Below, one piece after another: positions 1 to 8,158 of a DNA stretch of 64,000 nt (position 1 is the first letter of the stretch; each line of letters starts with the position of its first letter). Below the pieces are notes generated by a model. That model was given only the letters and a program-made list of their open reading frames with translations, was not told the origin of the DNA and did no database searches. Source of the stretch: Roseococcus thiosulfatophilus. GTDB taxonomy: Bacteria > Pseudomonadota > Alphaproteobacteria > Acetobacterales > Acetobacteraceae. The DNA is taken from positions 124,001 through 188,000 of the forward strand of contig NZ_JAFFQY010000061.1 in assembly GCF_017311575.1 (NCBI RefSeq), written 5' to 3'. The position numbers and the translations under genes were made by a program.

Positions 1-128
1 CGGGCGCCGGCGCGCGGCTGGCGGGCGCCATCCGCGTCGAGATGGTCTTCATCCTGCTGGCCTTCTGGGCGGCGGCCGAGATGGTCTCGGTCCATCCCGT
101 GGATTACGGCCACCGCCTGCCAGGCTGA
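1..128 (+). CDS. C-terminal end of an unidentified membrane protein (partial)
   Basis: An open frame enters from outside the window (first whole codon at base 3) and stops at TGA 126-128, giving 41 residues. The visible part has one hydrophobic stretch, VEMVFILLAFWAAAEM, followed by a short polar tail ending in HRLPG, which fits the last transmembrane helix of an integral membrane protein. The family cannot be told from this fragment. It converges on the SDR gene, whose stop lies 4 bases further on. Codon use (G/C in nearly every third position) matches the neighbouring genes, so the frame looks real. Confidence 0.5.
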   Translation, partial: GAGARLAGAIRVEMVFILLAFWAAAEMVSVHPVDYGHRLPG

Positions 129-132
129 CGCG

Positions 133-894
133 CTACAGCGTCAGCCCGCCATCCACCACCACCGTCTGGCCCGTCACCATCGCGGCGCCGGCCAGCAGGA
201 ACACCATGACCTCCGCCAGGTCCTCCGGCTCGCAGCGGCGCTTCAGCACGGCCTTGTCGATGGAGGTGGCGCGCTGCTCGTTCGTCCACTCGATCTGCCA
301 GGTGGAGTTCACGGCACCGGGGGCGATGGCGTTCACCCGCACCTCCGGCCCCAGGCCGCGCGCCAGGTTCTTGGTCAGCGAGATCACCCCCGCTTTGGTC
401 GCGCCATAGGCCATGGACGAACCGGGCGAATTGATGCCGGCGATGGACGCCACCGAGACGATGGCCCCGCCCGTCTTCTTCAGGTGCGGCGCGGCCGCCT
501 TGGAACAGCGGAAGACGCCGAGAAGGTTCACCTCGATCACCGCCTCCCACAATTCCTCGGTGATGAGATCGAGCTTCGTGGGCGGGATGGAGGCGCGGGT
601 GCCGGGCGTGCCGGCATTGTTCACGAGGTAATCGAGGCGCCCGAGATCGGCCACCGCCTGTTCCACCATGCGCGGGCCATCGGCCGCATCGCCCACATTG
701 CCGGGGGCGGAGAGCACGTCCATGCCCTCGGCCCGCAGCGCCTCCACCACCTCCGGCCCGCGCGGGTCATCGGCCAGGTGGTTGATGGCGACCTTGCAGC
801 CATTCTTCGCCAGCATCCGCACGGTGGCGAGGCCGATGCCCGAGGCGCCCCCCGTCACCAGCGCTGCCTTGCCCTTGAGGTCATAGGTGATCAT
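133..894 (-). CDS. SDR family NAD(P)-dependent oxidoreductase
   Basis: A 253-residue classical short-chain dehydrogenase/reductase, the usual length for the family. The nucleotide-binding glycine motif TGGASGIG is at residues 15-22, the NNAG motif is near residue 90, and the catalytic Ser...Tyr-x-x-x-Lys is seen as SVASIAG followed by YGATK. The C-terminus VVVDGGLTL is typical. The family uses NAD(H) or NADP(H) to interconvert alcohols and ketones; the substrate cannot be read from sequence. Its ATG overlaps the TGA of the upstream dehydrogenase (ATGA at 891-894), so it is probably translationally coupled as the last gene of a leftward catabolic operon. Confidence 0.9.
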   Translation of the reverse strand: MITYDLKGKAALVTGGASGIGLATVRMLAKNGCKVAINHLADDPRGPEVVEALRAEGMDVLSAPGNVGDAADGPRMVEQAVADLGRLDYLVNNAGTPGTRASIPPTKLDLITEELWEAVIEVNLLGVFRCSKAAAPHLKKTGGAIVSVASIAGINSPGSSMAYGATKAGVISLTKNLARGLGPEVRVNAIAPGAVNSTWQIEWTNEQRATSIDKAVLKRRCEPEDLAEVMVFLLAGAAMVTGQTVVVDGGLTL

Positions 895-3548
895 GCGTCA
901 TTCGCTTTCATGCCACGTCCCGCCATGAAGCCGATCTGCCGCATGGCCTTCTTGAGCGCGATGAGCTTGGCATCGCGTTCCTCGAACAGTTCCGCGGGCG
1001 CGCGCCCGCCCCAGTCGTAATAGCCGCGCCCGCCCATGACACCCGTATCCCCGCGCGCGATCAGCGCATCCATGCTGCGGCTGTGGTCGGTCTCGGGCGG
1101 GGGCGTGTACATCTTGTTGCGGAAGGTGTGCTGCAGCAGCGGCAGGCCGGTGAAGTCGGCCTTGGCCATGATGCCGATGATCATGAAGCGCAGCGCGATG
1201 CCGTGGATGGCGCTGTCGTCAATGTCCTGCGCGGTGGCATAGCCCTCATCAATGAGGAACTGCACCTCGTTCTGGAAGGCGGCCTGGATGCGGTTCGCGA
1301 TATAGCCGGGGATGAACTTCTTCAGGACAATGGGCACCTTGCCCATGGCCTCGATGGCCTCCTTCACGGTCGCCATCGCCTCCGGCTCGCATTCGGGGCT
1401 GGCGACGAGGTCCACCAGATCCACCAGGTAGGGCGGCGTGTACCAGTGGGCGATGAGGGCACGGCGCAGCCGGTGCGGCGGCATCAGCGGAAACACGTCG
1501 AGGTAGCTGGTGTTGCTGGCCCAGATGGCGTCCGGCGGCGCGCAGGCGTCGAGCTGCGCGTAGAGCGTCCGCTTGGCCTCCGGGTTCTCCACGATGGCCT
1601 CGATGATCAGCTCCGCGCCCTCCACCGTCTCCCCGAGGTCCGTATGGCAGGTGCAGATTTGCGCCAGCTGTTCCGGCCCCATGCCCGCCGGGGCCTCGCC
1701 CATGGCGGTCAGGGTGGTCAGCGCCTTGGCCATCAGCTCCGGCGCGCGGGCGAGCGTCTCCGGGTGGGAATCGGTCAGGCGCACGCTGTGCCCGCACATG
1801 GCGAAGACCAGGGCCAGCGCATGGCCCATCGTGCCGGCGCCCAGCACCGCCACGCGCATCTGTCGGCTCATTTCAGTTCTCCGCGATTCAAGAGGGGGGG
1901 GGGTCCAGGGTTCGGGGGCGCGGAAATCAATGCCGGTGGCGACATCCACCACCACCGGCGCCTCCATGGCGAGAGCGCGTCGCAGCGCGGGGCCGATGGC
2001 CTCCGGCGTCTCGACGCGGATGCCGGTGACGCCGAATTCCTCCGCCACGCGGGCGAAATTGGTAGGGCCGAAGCGCAGCACCTGCTCGGCCGCCACAGGC
2101 CGGTTGCCGGCCTGCTTGAGGTAGTTGGGCCAGCCCTGGCCGAAGCCCGAATTGTTGTTCACCACCAGCACGACGCCGATGCCACGCCGCCGCGCCGTCT
2201 CCAGCTCGGTCAGGTGATAGTAGAGGGCGCCATCGCCCGAGAAGCACACCACCTTCCGATGGGGTGCGGCGCATTTCGCCCCCAGCGCCGCCGGGAAGGA
2301 CCAGCCCAGCGAACCCGCCGCGCGCAGGTAGCTCTGCCCCGCCCCGTTCAGCTCCACCAGGTTGCCGGTCCAGATGCCCGAATAGCCGGTGTCGGCGACC
2401 AGAATGCCGTCCTCGGGCAGGGCCGCGCTGATCTCGGCGCAGAGCCGGGCCGGGTCTATGGGCGCGTCATTGGAGGCCATGCGCGGCGCCATCGCCGCGC
2501 GCCATTCGCGCATGGCGGTCGCGGCGCGCAGCGCGTAGCCGCCATCACGCTCCGGCCGGCCGATCAGCGTGTTGAGCGCGGCCAGGCTCAGCTTCGGGTC
2601 GCCGCACAGCGCATGTTCCAGCGCGTAGCTGCGCTCGAATTCCAGCGGGTCGGCGTCGAGCTGGAGGCAGCGCCGGCCCAGGCGCGGCGTGCGCCAGTAA
2701 TTGGTCAGCATGTCCGAGGTGTCGGCGCCGATGAAGAAGACCAGCTCCGCCTCATCCACCACCGCGTTCGCCGGTGGCCCGGCATAGGCACCCAGCACGC
2801 CCAGGTGCAGCGGGTGGCGCGTCGGCACGATGCCCCGCGCGCCGAGGGAAAGCGCGATCGGCGCCTGCAAGGCCTCGGCCAGCGCCAGCAACTCCGGCCC
2901 GCAGCCCGACAGCAGCGCGCCCTCACCCACCACCAGCGCCACGCGCTTCGCCCCCAGCAGCAGCGCCGCCGCGCGGTCCAGCCCATCGGCGATGGAGCGG
3001 TGGCGCGGGGTGCGCCAATCCGCCAGTTCCAGCGGCGCGTCGGGAATGTCGCCGCGTTCGATCACCTCGCCCATCAGCCCGTGCAAATCGAGATGCGCCG
3101 GACGCGGCGGCGGCGCCAGCATGGCGGACCAGGCCTGGCGCAGCGCGCGCGGGAAATCCTCCGCGCGTTCCACCAGGGCCGCGTGCTTCGTCACCGCCTG
3201 GAAGAGCGGCCCATGCGGCAATTCCTGATAGGCGTTGCGGTGCTGATGGCCGAGCGGCTTGCGCCCGGTCAGCGCCAGCACCGGCGCGCGGCCGAGATAG
3301 GCATCCTGCAACCCGGCCGCGAGGTTCGCCGCCCCGACCGCCTGCGCCGCCACGACACCCGGGCGGCCGGCGATGCGCGCATAGCCATCGGCCATATAGG
3401 CGGCGGATTTCTCGGCATGGGCGAGGACGGGCTGCACCCCCACCCGTTCCAGCGCCAGCAGCGTCCGCCGCAGCACCGCATCCACGAAGAAGAAATGCGA
3501 GACGCCCGACCCTCGCAATGACCGGGCGAGCCATTCGGCCCCTTCCAT
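891..3548 (-). CDS. Fused thiamine-pyrophosphate enzyme / 3-hydroxyacyl-CoA dehydrogenase
   Basis: As written, one 885-residue frame joins two enzymes. Residues 1-550 form an acetolactate-synthase-like TPP enzyme: the N-terminal PYR half has the conserved Glu in HAEKSAAYMADGYARI, and the C-terminal half has the TPP/Mg motif GDGALYYH...VVNNN. Residues 560-885 form a complete NAD-dependent 3-hydroxyacyl-CoA dehydrogenase, with VLGAGTMGHALA for the Rossmann fold and SNTSY and HWYTPP in the active-site region. The joint contains a run of ten C. With nine C the first protein would stop in an ATGA overlap with the second gene's own ATG at 1871, which has GGAGA upstream. This is more likely two genes joined by a slip or sequencing error, or a slippage switch, than a settled fusion. 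RBS GGAAG precedes the ATG at 3548. Confidence 0.75.
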   Translation of the reverse strand: MEGAEWLARSLRGSGVSHFFFVDAVLRRTLLALERVGVQPVLAHAEKSAAYMADGYARIAGRPGVVAAQAVGAANLAAGLQDAYLGRAPVLALTGRKPLGHQHRNAYQELPHGPLFQAVTKHAALVERAEDFPRALRQAWSAMLAPPPRPAHLDLHGLMGEVIERGDIPDAPLELADWRTPRHRSIADGLDRAAALLLGAKRVALVVGEGALLSGCGPELLALAEALQAPIALSLGARGIVPTRHPLHLGVLGAYAGPPANAVVDEAELVFFIGADTSDMLTNYWRTPRLGRRCLQLDADPLEFERSYALEHALCGDPKLSLAALNTLIGRPERDGGYALRAATAMREWRAAMAPRMASNDAPIDPARLCAEISAALPEDGILVADTGYSGIWTGNLVELNGAGQSYLRAAGSLGWSFPAALGAKCAAPHRKVVCFSGDGALYYHLTELETARRRGIGVVLVVNNNSGFGQGWPNYLKQAGNRPVAAEQVLRFGPTNFARVAEEFGVTGIRVETPEAIGPALRRALAMEAPVVVDVATGIDFRAPEPWTPPPLESRRTEMSRQMRVAVLGAGTMGHALALVFAMCGHSVRLTDSHPETLARAPELMAKALTTLTAMGEAPAGMGPEQLAQICTCHTDLGETVEGAELIIEAIVENPEAKRTLYAQLDACAPPDAIWASNTSYLDVFPLMPPHRLRRALIAHWYTPPYLVDLVDLVASPECEPEAMATVKEAIEAMGKVPIVLKKFIPGYIANRIQAAFQNEVQFLIDEGYATAQDIDDSAIHGIALRFMIIGIMAKADFTGLPLLQHTFRNKMYTPPPETDHSRSMDALIARGDTGVMGGRGYYDWGGRAPAELFEERDAKLIALKKAMRQIGFMAGRGMKANDA
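1894..1903 (-). other. C10 homopolymer that decides fusion or separation of two enzymes
   Basis: The coding strand reads TGGA, then ten C, then TCTTGAA. Ten C keeps the TPP enzyme in frame with the dehydrogenase. Nine C would give a stop at 1868-1870 that overlaps the dehydrogenase ATG as ATGA. Eleven C would stop at once in TCTTGA. The dehydrogenase has its own ribosome binding site (GGAGA, about 7 bases before ATG 1871), as a separate gene would. Confidence 0.8.
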
Positions 3549-3617
3549 CCGCTTCCCCCCTTCCTGACGGGAAGGAGGGTCGCGCGGGGGGGCCGCCCGG
3601 TCAATCCGCGGGGCGGC

Positions 3618-4577
3618 TCAGCGCGTGCGCTCGATCCCGATGGCACGCACGACCCGGCCCAGCGCCTCGCTTTCCGCCGCGATCAGGCGGGCGGATTCCT
3701 CGGGGCCGCGGAACTGGGGCGTCACACCGCTGCGCGCCAGCTGCTGCTGAAAGCGCTCGGTGCGCCAAGCGGCCTCGAAGGCCGTCATCAGCGCGGCGCG
3801 ACGGTCGGCGGGCAGGCCGCGCGGGGCCAGCATGCCCCACCAGATCAGCGTCTCCTCCTCCGGGATGCCCAGCGCGTCCAGGCCGCTGCCCGTGGGCACC
3901 GCCGGGTGCTGGTCACGCTGCGTCAGGATCAGGCAGCGGGCGCGCCCGTCGCGAATGGCCGGCATGGCGACGGCGATGGAGCCGCCATAAAGCTGGATAT
4001 GCCCGCCGCTGAAGGCCGTCAGCGTCTGCGCGGCGCCCTGGAAGGGCACCATGGTCCCCTCCACGCCCAGCCGGCGGAACACGCGTTCGGCCGCCAGGTG
4101 CATGTTCCCGCCCACGCCGTCGGTGCCATAGGTGTAGCCGCCCGGGTCGGCGCGCATGGCCGCGATCAGGCTCCGTGCGTCCTGGTGGGGGCTGTCATTC
4201 CGCACGCAGAGGGTGAAGCCCACATGGCCCACCATGAACATCGGCTCCAGCTGGTCCACCGTGTAGCGCACGTTCATCACATGCGGCGCGGCAGTGATGG
4301 GCGAGTTGGCGGTGAACATCAGCGTGTGGCCATCGGGCCGCTGGTCCACCACGAACTGCGTGCCGATGGTGGAGGAGGCGCCGGGCCGGTTTTCCACCGC
4401 GATGGGCTGGCCGAGCGAGTTCCCCAGCAGCTCCGCCAGCAGCCGCGCGAAGACGTCCGTGCCACCTCCGGGCGCGATGGGCACGATGATGCGGATGGGC
4501 CGCTCGAAGGATTGGGCGGCCGCGGGGGCGATGGCGGCGAAGGCAAGGCCGCAGGCGAGCAGGGCGCGCTTCAGCAT
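3618..4577 (-). CDS. Tripartite tricarboxylate transporter substrate-binding protein (Bug family)
   Basis: A 319-residue periplasmic solute receptor. The start at 4577 gives a clear signal peptide (MLKRALLACGLAFAAIAPAAAQS). The mature part opens with RIIVPIAPGGGTDVFAR, the Bug-family ligand-loop signature, and has the second signature GTDGVGGNMH. Family receptors bind carboxylates or similar small organics and feed TctAB-type membrane subunits, which are not beside it here. It is the first gene of a leftward cluster (TPP enzyme/3-hydroxyacyl-CoA dehydrogenase, SDR), 69 bases before the next start, so its ligand is probably the substrate of that cluster. The longer in-frame extension upstream lacks a signal sequence and was rejected. 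Confidence 0.88.
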   Translation of the reverse strand: MLKRALLACGLAFAAIAPAAAQSFERPIRIIVPIAPGGGTDVFARLLAELLGNSLGQPIAVENRPGASSTIGTQFVVDQRPDGHTLMFTANSPITAAPHVMNVRYTVDQLEPMFMVGHVGFTLCVRNDSPHQDARSLIAAMRADPGGYTYGTDGVGGNMHLAAERVFRRLGVEGTMVPFQGAAQTLTAFSGGHIQLYGGSIAVAMPAIRDGRARCLILTQRDQHPAVPTGSGLDALGIPEEETLIWWGMLAPRGLPADRRAALMTAFEAAWRTERFQQQLARSGVTPQFRGPEESARLIAAESEALGRVVRAIGIERTR

Positions 4578-4676
4578 GGACGGGTTTCTCCCTGGTGGGT
4601 CGAGGTTCGCGCGCAACTTCGCACGCACCGCCCAGGGAACAACCCTTTCGCCCCCGCAAACCATCCGGACAAATCC

Positions 4677-4703
4677 CACCCTGCCCGACAAAGCGGCAGG
4701 GTG
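4677..4703 (-). terminator. Hairpin after htpX
   Basis: A perfect 9-bp stem (CACCCTGCC / GGCAGGGTG) with a 9-base loop lies 25 bases downstream of the htpX stop on the minus strand. There is no U-run, so termination is only inferred. The rest of the 4578-4728 gap holds the promoter side of the Bug receptor gene and nothing else I can identify. Confidence 0.45.
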
Positions 4704-4728
4704 TGGCCCATTCAGGGGGCAGGCGGTG

Positions 4729-5670
4729 TCAGCGCGCCCAGGGGTTCCGCCGCTGCGGCGCCTGGCCCCAGGGCGAACCGCCCACCGAGGCGGGCTTGGC
4801 CCAGCCGCCCGGCGCCACGCCCGCACCGCCGCCGCTGCCCCGCATGGCCATGAGGCGCGCGATGCGCTCCTCCGTCGGCGGGTGGGTGGAGAACAGCCCG
4901 TCAATGCGGAAGCCCGAGAGCGGGTTGATGATGAACATATGCGCCGTGGCCGGATTGGCCTCCGCCGCTTGGTTCACCCGCCCCTGCTTGTAGCGCTCGA
5001 GCTGCGCAAGCCCGTTCGCCAACCAGGCCGGGTCGCCGCAGATGCGCGCGCCTTCCGCGTCGGCCTCGTATTCGCGCGAACGGCTGATGGCCATCTGCAC
5101 CACCATGGCCGCGATGGGGCCCAGGATCATCAGCAGGATCATCCCGATCAGGCCGAAGGGGCTGCCGCGGCTGTCGCGGTTGCCGCCCATCATGAAGCCG
5201 AACTGCGCGAGGAAGCCGATGGCGCCCGCGATGCTGGCCGTCACGGCCATGATCAGCGTGTCACGGTTCTTGATGTGCGCCATCTCGTGCGCGATGACGC
5301 CGGCCACCTCCTGCTCGCTCATCATGTTCAGCAGGCCGGTGTTCAGCGCCACCACGCCCTTCTCCGGGCTGCGGCCGGTGGCGAAGGCGTTGGGCTGGTC
5401 CTCATGGATGATGTAGAGCGCGGGCATGGGGATGCCGGCCCGCTGCGCCAAGCGCTCGGTCATGGCGTAGAGTTGCGGCGCCTCCTGCGGCGTCACGGGC
5501 TGGGCGTTGTGCATCCGCAGCACCATCCCGTCGCTGCCCCACCAGGCGAAGAGGTTCATGCCGCCCGCCACCAGCAGCGCGATCATCGCCCCCGCCTGCC
5601 CCCCCACCAGGAAGCCGACCGCCAGAAACAAGGCCGTCATGCCCGCCAGCAGGATGAAGGTCTTCACCAT
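4729..5670 (-). CDS. htpX: Membrane zinc metalloprotease HtpX
   Basis: A 313-residue M48 protease of inner-membrane quality control. The start chosen is ATG 5670 ([16 protein letters not shown]), which has GGAAG close upstream and puts the usual two hydrophobic helices at the N-terminus. The zinc motif HEMAH sits in [16 protein letters not shown] near residue 130, the third ligand lies in the SREYEADA segment, and a second pair of membrane helices lies between them. The C-terminal tail is Gly/Pro rich. It is divergent from the DUF1674 gene, with only 36 bases between starts; the same pairing is common in alphaproteobacteria. Confidence 0.95.
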   Translation of the reverse strand: MVKTFILLAGMTALFLAVGFLVGGQAGAMIALLVAGGMNLFAWWGSDGMVLRMHNAQPVTPQEAPQLYAMTERLAQRAGIPMPALYIIHEDQPNAFATGRSPEKGVVALNTGLLNMMSEQEVAGVIAHEMAHIKNRDTLIMAVTASIAGAIGFLAQFGFMMGGNRDSRGSPFGLIGMILLMILGPIAAMVVQMAISRSREYEADAEGARICGDPAWLANGLAQLERYKQGRVNQAAEANPATAHMFIINPLSGFRIDGLFSTHPPTEERIARLMAMRGSGGGAGVAPGGWAKPASVGGSPWGQAPQRRNPWAR

Positions 5671-5706
5671 CTTCCGAAACTCCTTCCAAACCCCCAGATC
5701 GTGTGC

Positions 5707-5895
5707 ATGAACGCGCCAGACAAGCCGACCGATGCCATCCCAGGTGGCAAACCCCGCACCGCCCCCCCGCTGACCAAGATCGACCGCCCGAAACACCCGC
5801 CCGCACGCCCTGAAAGCGAGGATGGCGGCCCCACCGGCCCTGAACCGACCCGCTACAACGACTGGGAACGCAAGGGCCGGGTCAGCGATTTCTGA
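5707..5895 (+). CDS. DUF1674 protein (SdhAF4-like succinate dehydrogenase assembly factor)
   Basis: A 62-residue protein beginning [14 protein letters not shown]. Its C-terminus [19 protein letters not shown] is the highly conserved core of DUF1674, the family of the mitochondrial succinate dehydrogenase assembly factor SDHAF4. The N-terminal two thirds is Pro/Lys rich and probably disordered. The eukaryotic member binds the flavoprotein subunit of complex II; a like role here is inferred. Its stop codon is the left end of the palindrome at 5893-5999. Confidence 0.85.
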   Translation: MNAPDKPTDAIPGGKPRTAPPLTKIDRPKHPPARPESEDGGPTGPEPTRYNDWERKGRVSDF

Positions 5896-5999
5896 GGGGC
5901 GCCGTGGGGAGGACGCCGTCCTCCCCACACCCCACCTGCCAGAGGCCGAGGGCCTCTGGCAGGGGGTGCGGGGGACAGCGTCCCCCGCGACGCCCCTCA
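5893..5999. repeat. Cloverleaf palindrome between convergent DUF1674 and ychF genes
   Basis: An outer stem TGAGGGGCG (5893-5901) / CGCCCCTCA (5991-5999) encloses three perfect hairpins: 11 bp at 5904-5928, 13 bp at 5935-5963 and 9 bp at 5968-5988, each with a 3-base loop. The TGA at the left end is the stop of the DUF1674 gene and the TCA at the right end is the stop (TGA on the minus strand) of ychF. It can act as a two-way terminator, and its shape resembles dispersed REP/BIME-type elements. No second copy was noticed in the window. Confidence 0.75.
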
Positions 6000-7091
6000 G
6001 ACGTTGAACCGGAACAGCATCACGTCGCCGTCGCGGACGATGTAGGTCTTGCCTTCCACCCGCATCTTGCCCGCTTCCTTGGCGCCCTGTTCGCCGCCGA
6101 GCTTGACGTAGTCCTCGAAGGCGATGGTCTCGGCCGCGATGAAGCCGCGTTCGAAATCGCCATGGATGACGCCGGCGGCCTGGGGTGCGGTCATGCCCTG
6201 GGTGATGGTCCAGGCGCGGGTTTCCTTGGGGCCGCAGGTGAAATAGGTGACGAGGCCCAGCAGCTCGTAGCCCGCGCGGATGACGCGATCGAGGCCGCTG
6301 TCGTTGAGGCCCAGGGTTTCCAGGAACTCACCGCGATCGGCCTCGGCCATCTGCGCGATCTCGGCCTCGATGGCCGCGGAGACGACGACGGCGCGCGCGC
6401 CCTCGGCCTTGGCGCGGGCCATCACCGTCTCGCTGTGCGCGTTGCCGGTGGCGGCGGAGCCCTCCTCGACATTGCAGACATAGAGCACGGGCTTGGTGGT
6501 CATGAGGCCCAGGCGGCGTGCGGCCTCCTCCTCGCCCTTGGGGACGGCGGTGCGGGCGGGGCGGCCGGCGGAGAGGGCCGGGATCAGCGCCTCCATCAGC
6601 GCCAGCTGCGCGGCCGCTTCCTTGTCATTGCCGCGCGCCTTCTTCTGGAGCTGCGGCACGCGCTTCTCCAGGCTGTCGAGGTCGGCCAGCATGAGCTCTG
6701 TCTCGACCGTCTCGGCGTCGCGCAGCGGGTCCACGCTGCCATCCACATGGGTGACGTCGCCATCCTCGAAGCAGCGGAGCACATGGACGATGGCGTCCAC
6801 CTCCCGGATATTGCCGAGAAACTGGTTGCCCAGCCCCTCCCCGCGCGAGGCGCCGCGGACCAGGCCCGCGATGTCCACGAATTCGAGGCTGGTGGGCACG
6901 ATCTTCAGGCTCTTGGCGATGGCCGCAAGCTGGCCAAGGCGCGGGTCCGGCACCGCCACGCGGCCCACATTGGGCTCGATGGTGCAGAAGGGATAGTTGG
7001 CCGCCTGGGCCGCCACCGTCTGCGTCAGCGCGTTGAAGAGGGTGGATTTGCCCACATTGGGCAGGCCCACGATGCCGCAGTTGAAACCCAT
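5997..7091 (-). CDS. ychF: Redox-regulated ATPase / GTPase YchF (OBG family)
   Basis: A 364-residue P-loop protein, the normal length for YchF. The start [17 protein letters not shown] (ATG 7091) places the Walker A GLPNVGKS at residues 8-15. [16 protein letters not shown] follows as G3, and the TGS domain occupies the C-terminus ([13 protein letters not shown]...[16 protein letters not shown]...[15 protein letters not shown]). The family prefers ATP over GTP and associates with ribosomes. It lies downstream of L25, pth and an unknown gene on the same strand, a conserved translation-related group. The stop codon is part of the 5893-5999 palindrome. Confidence 0.97.
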   Translation of the reverse strand: MGFNCGIVGLPNVGKSTLFNALTQTVAAQAANYPFCTIEPNVGRVAVPDPRLGQLAAIAKSLKIVPTSLEFVDIAGLVRGASRGEGLGNQFLGNIREVDAIVHVLRCFEDGDVTHVDGSVDPLRDAETVETELMLADLDSLEKRVPQLQKKARGNDKEAAAQLALMEALIPALSAGRPARTAVPKGEEEAARRLGLMTTKPVLYVCNVEEGSAATGNAHSETVMARAKAEGARAVVVSAAIEAEIAQMAEADRGEFLETLGLNDSGLDRVIRAGYELLGLVTYFTCGPKETRAWTITQGMTAPQAAGVIHGDFERGFIAAETIAFEDYVKLGGEQGAKEAGKMRVEGKTYIVRDGDVMLFRFNV

Positions 7092-7119
7092 GGAATTGGC
7101 CTTGGCGGTAAGGGGTGTG

Positions 7120-7566
7120 TCAGCCGGCGATCGCGGCGGCGAGGTCCTGCACGCGGATGGCCGCGGCGATGCGGGCCGAGGCGTCATCCGTGGGCAGGCT
7201 GAGGGCGGCGGCGCGCAGCAGCGGCACCAGCACGGCGGGCGGCAGGCCCACGCGCTTGGTGGCGGCGGCCAGCGCGGCACCGAGTTCGGGCGCCGGCCCG
7301 CCAGGCGCGATGATGTCGGCGGCCTCCAGCAGCAGGGCGGCGCGGATTGCGGCCTCCCCGGCCGCGGCCGAGACGGCGCGCAGGCGCCGCACGTCGGAGA
7401 TGGGGCCGGCCTCGGTCGGCGTGGGCAGGCAGGCGCGTAGCCCGGCGGCCGCCTGCGCCTCGGTGGCCGCGAATTGCCGCAGCGCCTGGGCGATGGCGGC
7501 GGCGGCGTTGGCCATGTCCTCGGGACCGGGCCCGCCGAAGAATTCCTCCACGACCATGGGCTCCAT
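7120..7566 (-). CDS. Unknown Ala-rich protein between pth and ychF
   Basis: 148 residues, no recognised family. It is Ala/Leu rich and probably all helical, with an acidic N-terminus (MEPMVVEEFFGGPGPED), no signal peptide and no clear membrane segment. The ATG at 7566 follows the pth stop after a single base (TGA-C-ATG), a spacing that implies translational coupling and supports a real gene. It ends 28 bases before the ychF start. Its position inside a conserved translation group suggests, but does not show, a link with ribosome function. Confidence 0.65.
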   Translation of the reverse strand: MEPMVVEEFFGGPGPEDMANAAAAIAQALRQFAATEAQAAAGLRACLPTPTEAGPISDVRRLRAVSAAAGEAAIRAALLLEAADIIAPGGPAPELGAALAAATKRVGLPPAVLVPLLRAAALSLPTDDASARIAAAIRVQDLAAAIAG

Positions 7567-7567
7567 G

Positions 7568-8146
7568 TCAGGGTGTCTCCTGGGTCAGATAGGCCACGCG
7601 GGTCATGAATTCCTCTGCCTTGCCGGTGGCGAGCAAGGGGGCCGCATCGGCCAGCGCGTCCAGCAGGGGCTCCACCCAGGTGTCGGCCTTGGCGAAGTTG
7701 CCCAGCACATGGCCGGTCACGCGGTCCTTGTGGCCCGGATGGCCGATGCCGAGCCGCACGCGCCCGAAATCGGGCGTGGCCAGCGCCCGCTGCATGTCGC
7801 GCAGCCCGTTATGGCCGGCGGTGCCGCCACCCTTCTTCACCCGGACCTTGCCGGGGGCGAGGTCCAGCTCGTCATGCCAGGCCCAGATGTCGGCGGGCGG
7901 GATCTTGTGGAAGGCGCAGGCGGCCTGCACCGCCTCGCCGCTCAAATTCATGTAGGTCATGGGCTTGAGCAGCAGCAGGCGTTGCCCGCCCACGCTGCCG
8001 TCGCAGACCTCGCCCTTGAACTTGGACCGCCACGGCGCGAAGCCGTGGCGGCGTGCGATGGCGTCGAGCGCCATGAAGCCGATGTTGTGGCGCTGCTTCG
8101 CATGTTCGGACCCCGGATTGCCGAGGCCCACCCAAAGCCGCACCAC
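7568..8146 (-). CDS. pth: Peptidyl-tRNA hydrolase
   Basis: 192 residues. It rescues tRNA by cleaving peptidyl-tRNA released from stalled ribosomes. The N-terminal signature VGLGNPGSEHAKQRHNIGF contains the catalytic His, MTYMNLSGEAV and WHDELDLAPGKVR follow, and GGGTAGHNGLRDM is the second conserved block. Length and motif order are normal. It begins 12 bases after the L25 gene on the same strand, the usual rplY-pth order of alphaproteobacteria. Confidence 0.97.
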   Translation of the reverse strand: MVRLWVGLGNPGSEHAKQRHNIGFMALDAIARRHGFAPWRSKFKGEVCDGSVGGQRLLLLKPMTYMNLSGEAVQAACAFHKIPPADIWAWHDELDLAPGKVRVKKGGGTAGHNGLRDMQRALATPDFGRVRLGIGHPGHKDRVTGHVLGNFAKADTWVEPLLDALADAAPLLATGKAEEFMTRVAYLTQETP

Positions 8147-8158
8147 GAACCTCCCGGC

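Noticed and set aside
1083-3521. 812-residue open frame on the plus strand
   Set aside because: It is antisense to the TPP/dehydrogenase gene, rich in His/Arg/Gln/Gly, and has no family motifs; a product of high G+C.
4578-4904. N-terminal extension of the Bug receptor frame
   Set aside because: The extension is Arg/Pro rich and would bury the signal peptide that begins at 4577.
5671-5928. Longer HtpX start at 5928
   Set aside because: It would overlap the DUF1674 gene antisense and displace the membrane helix; ATG 5670 has GGAAG.
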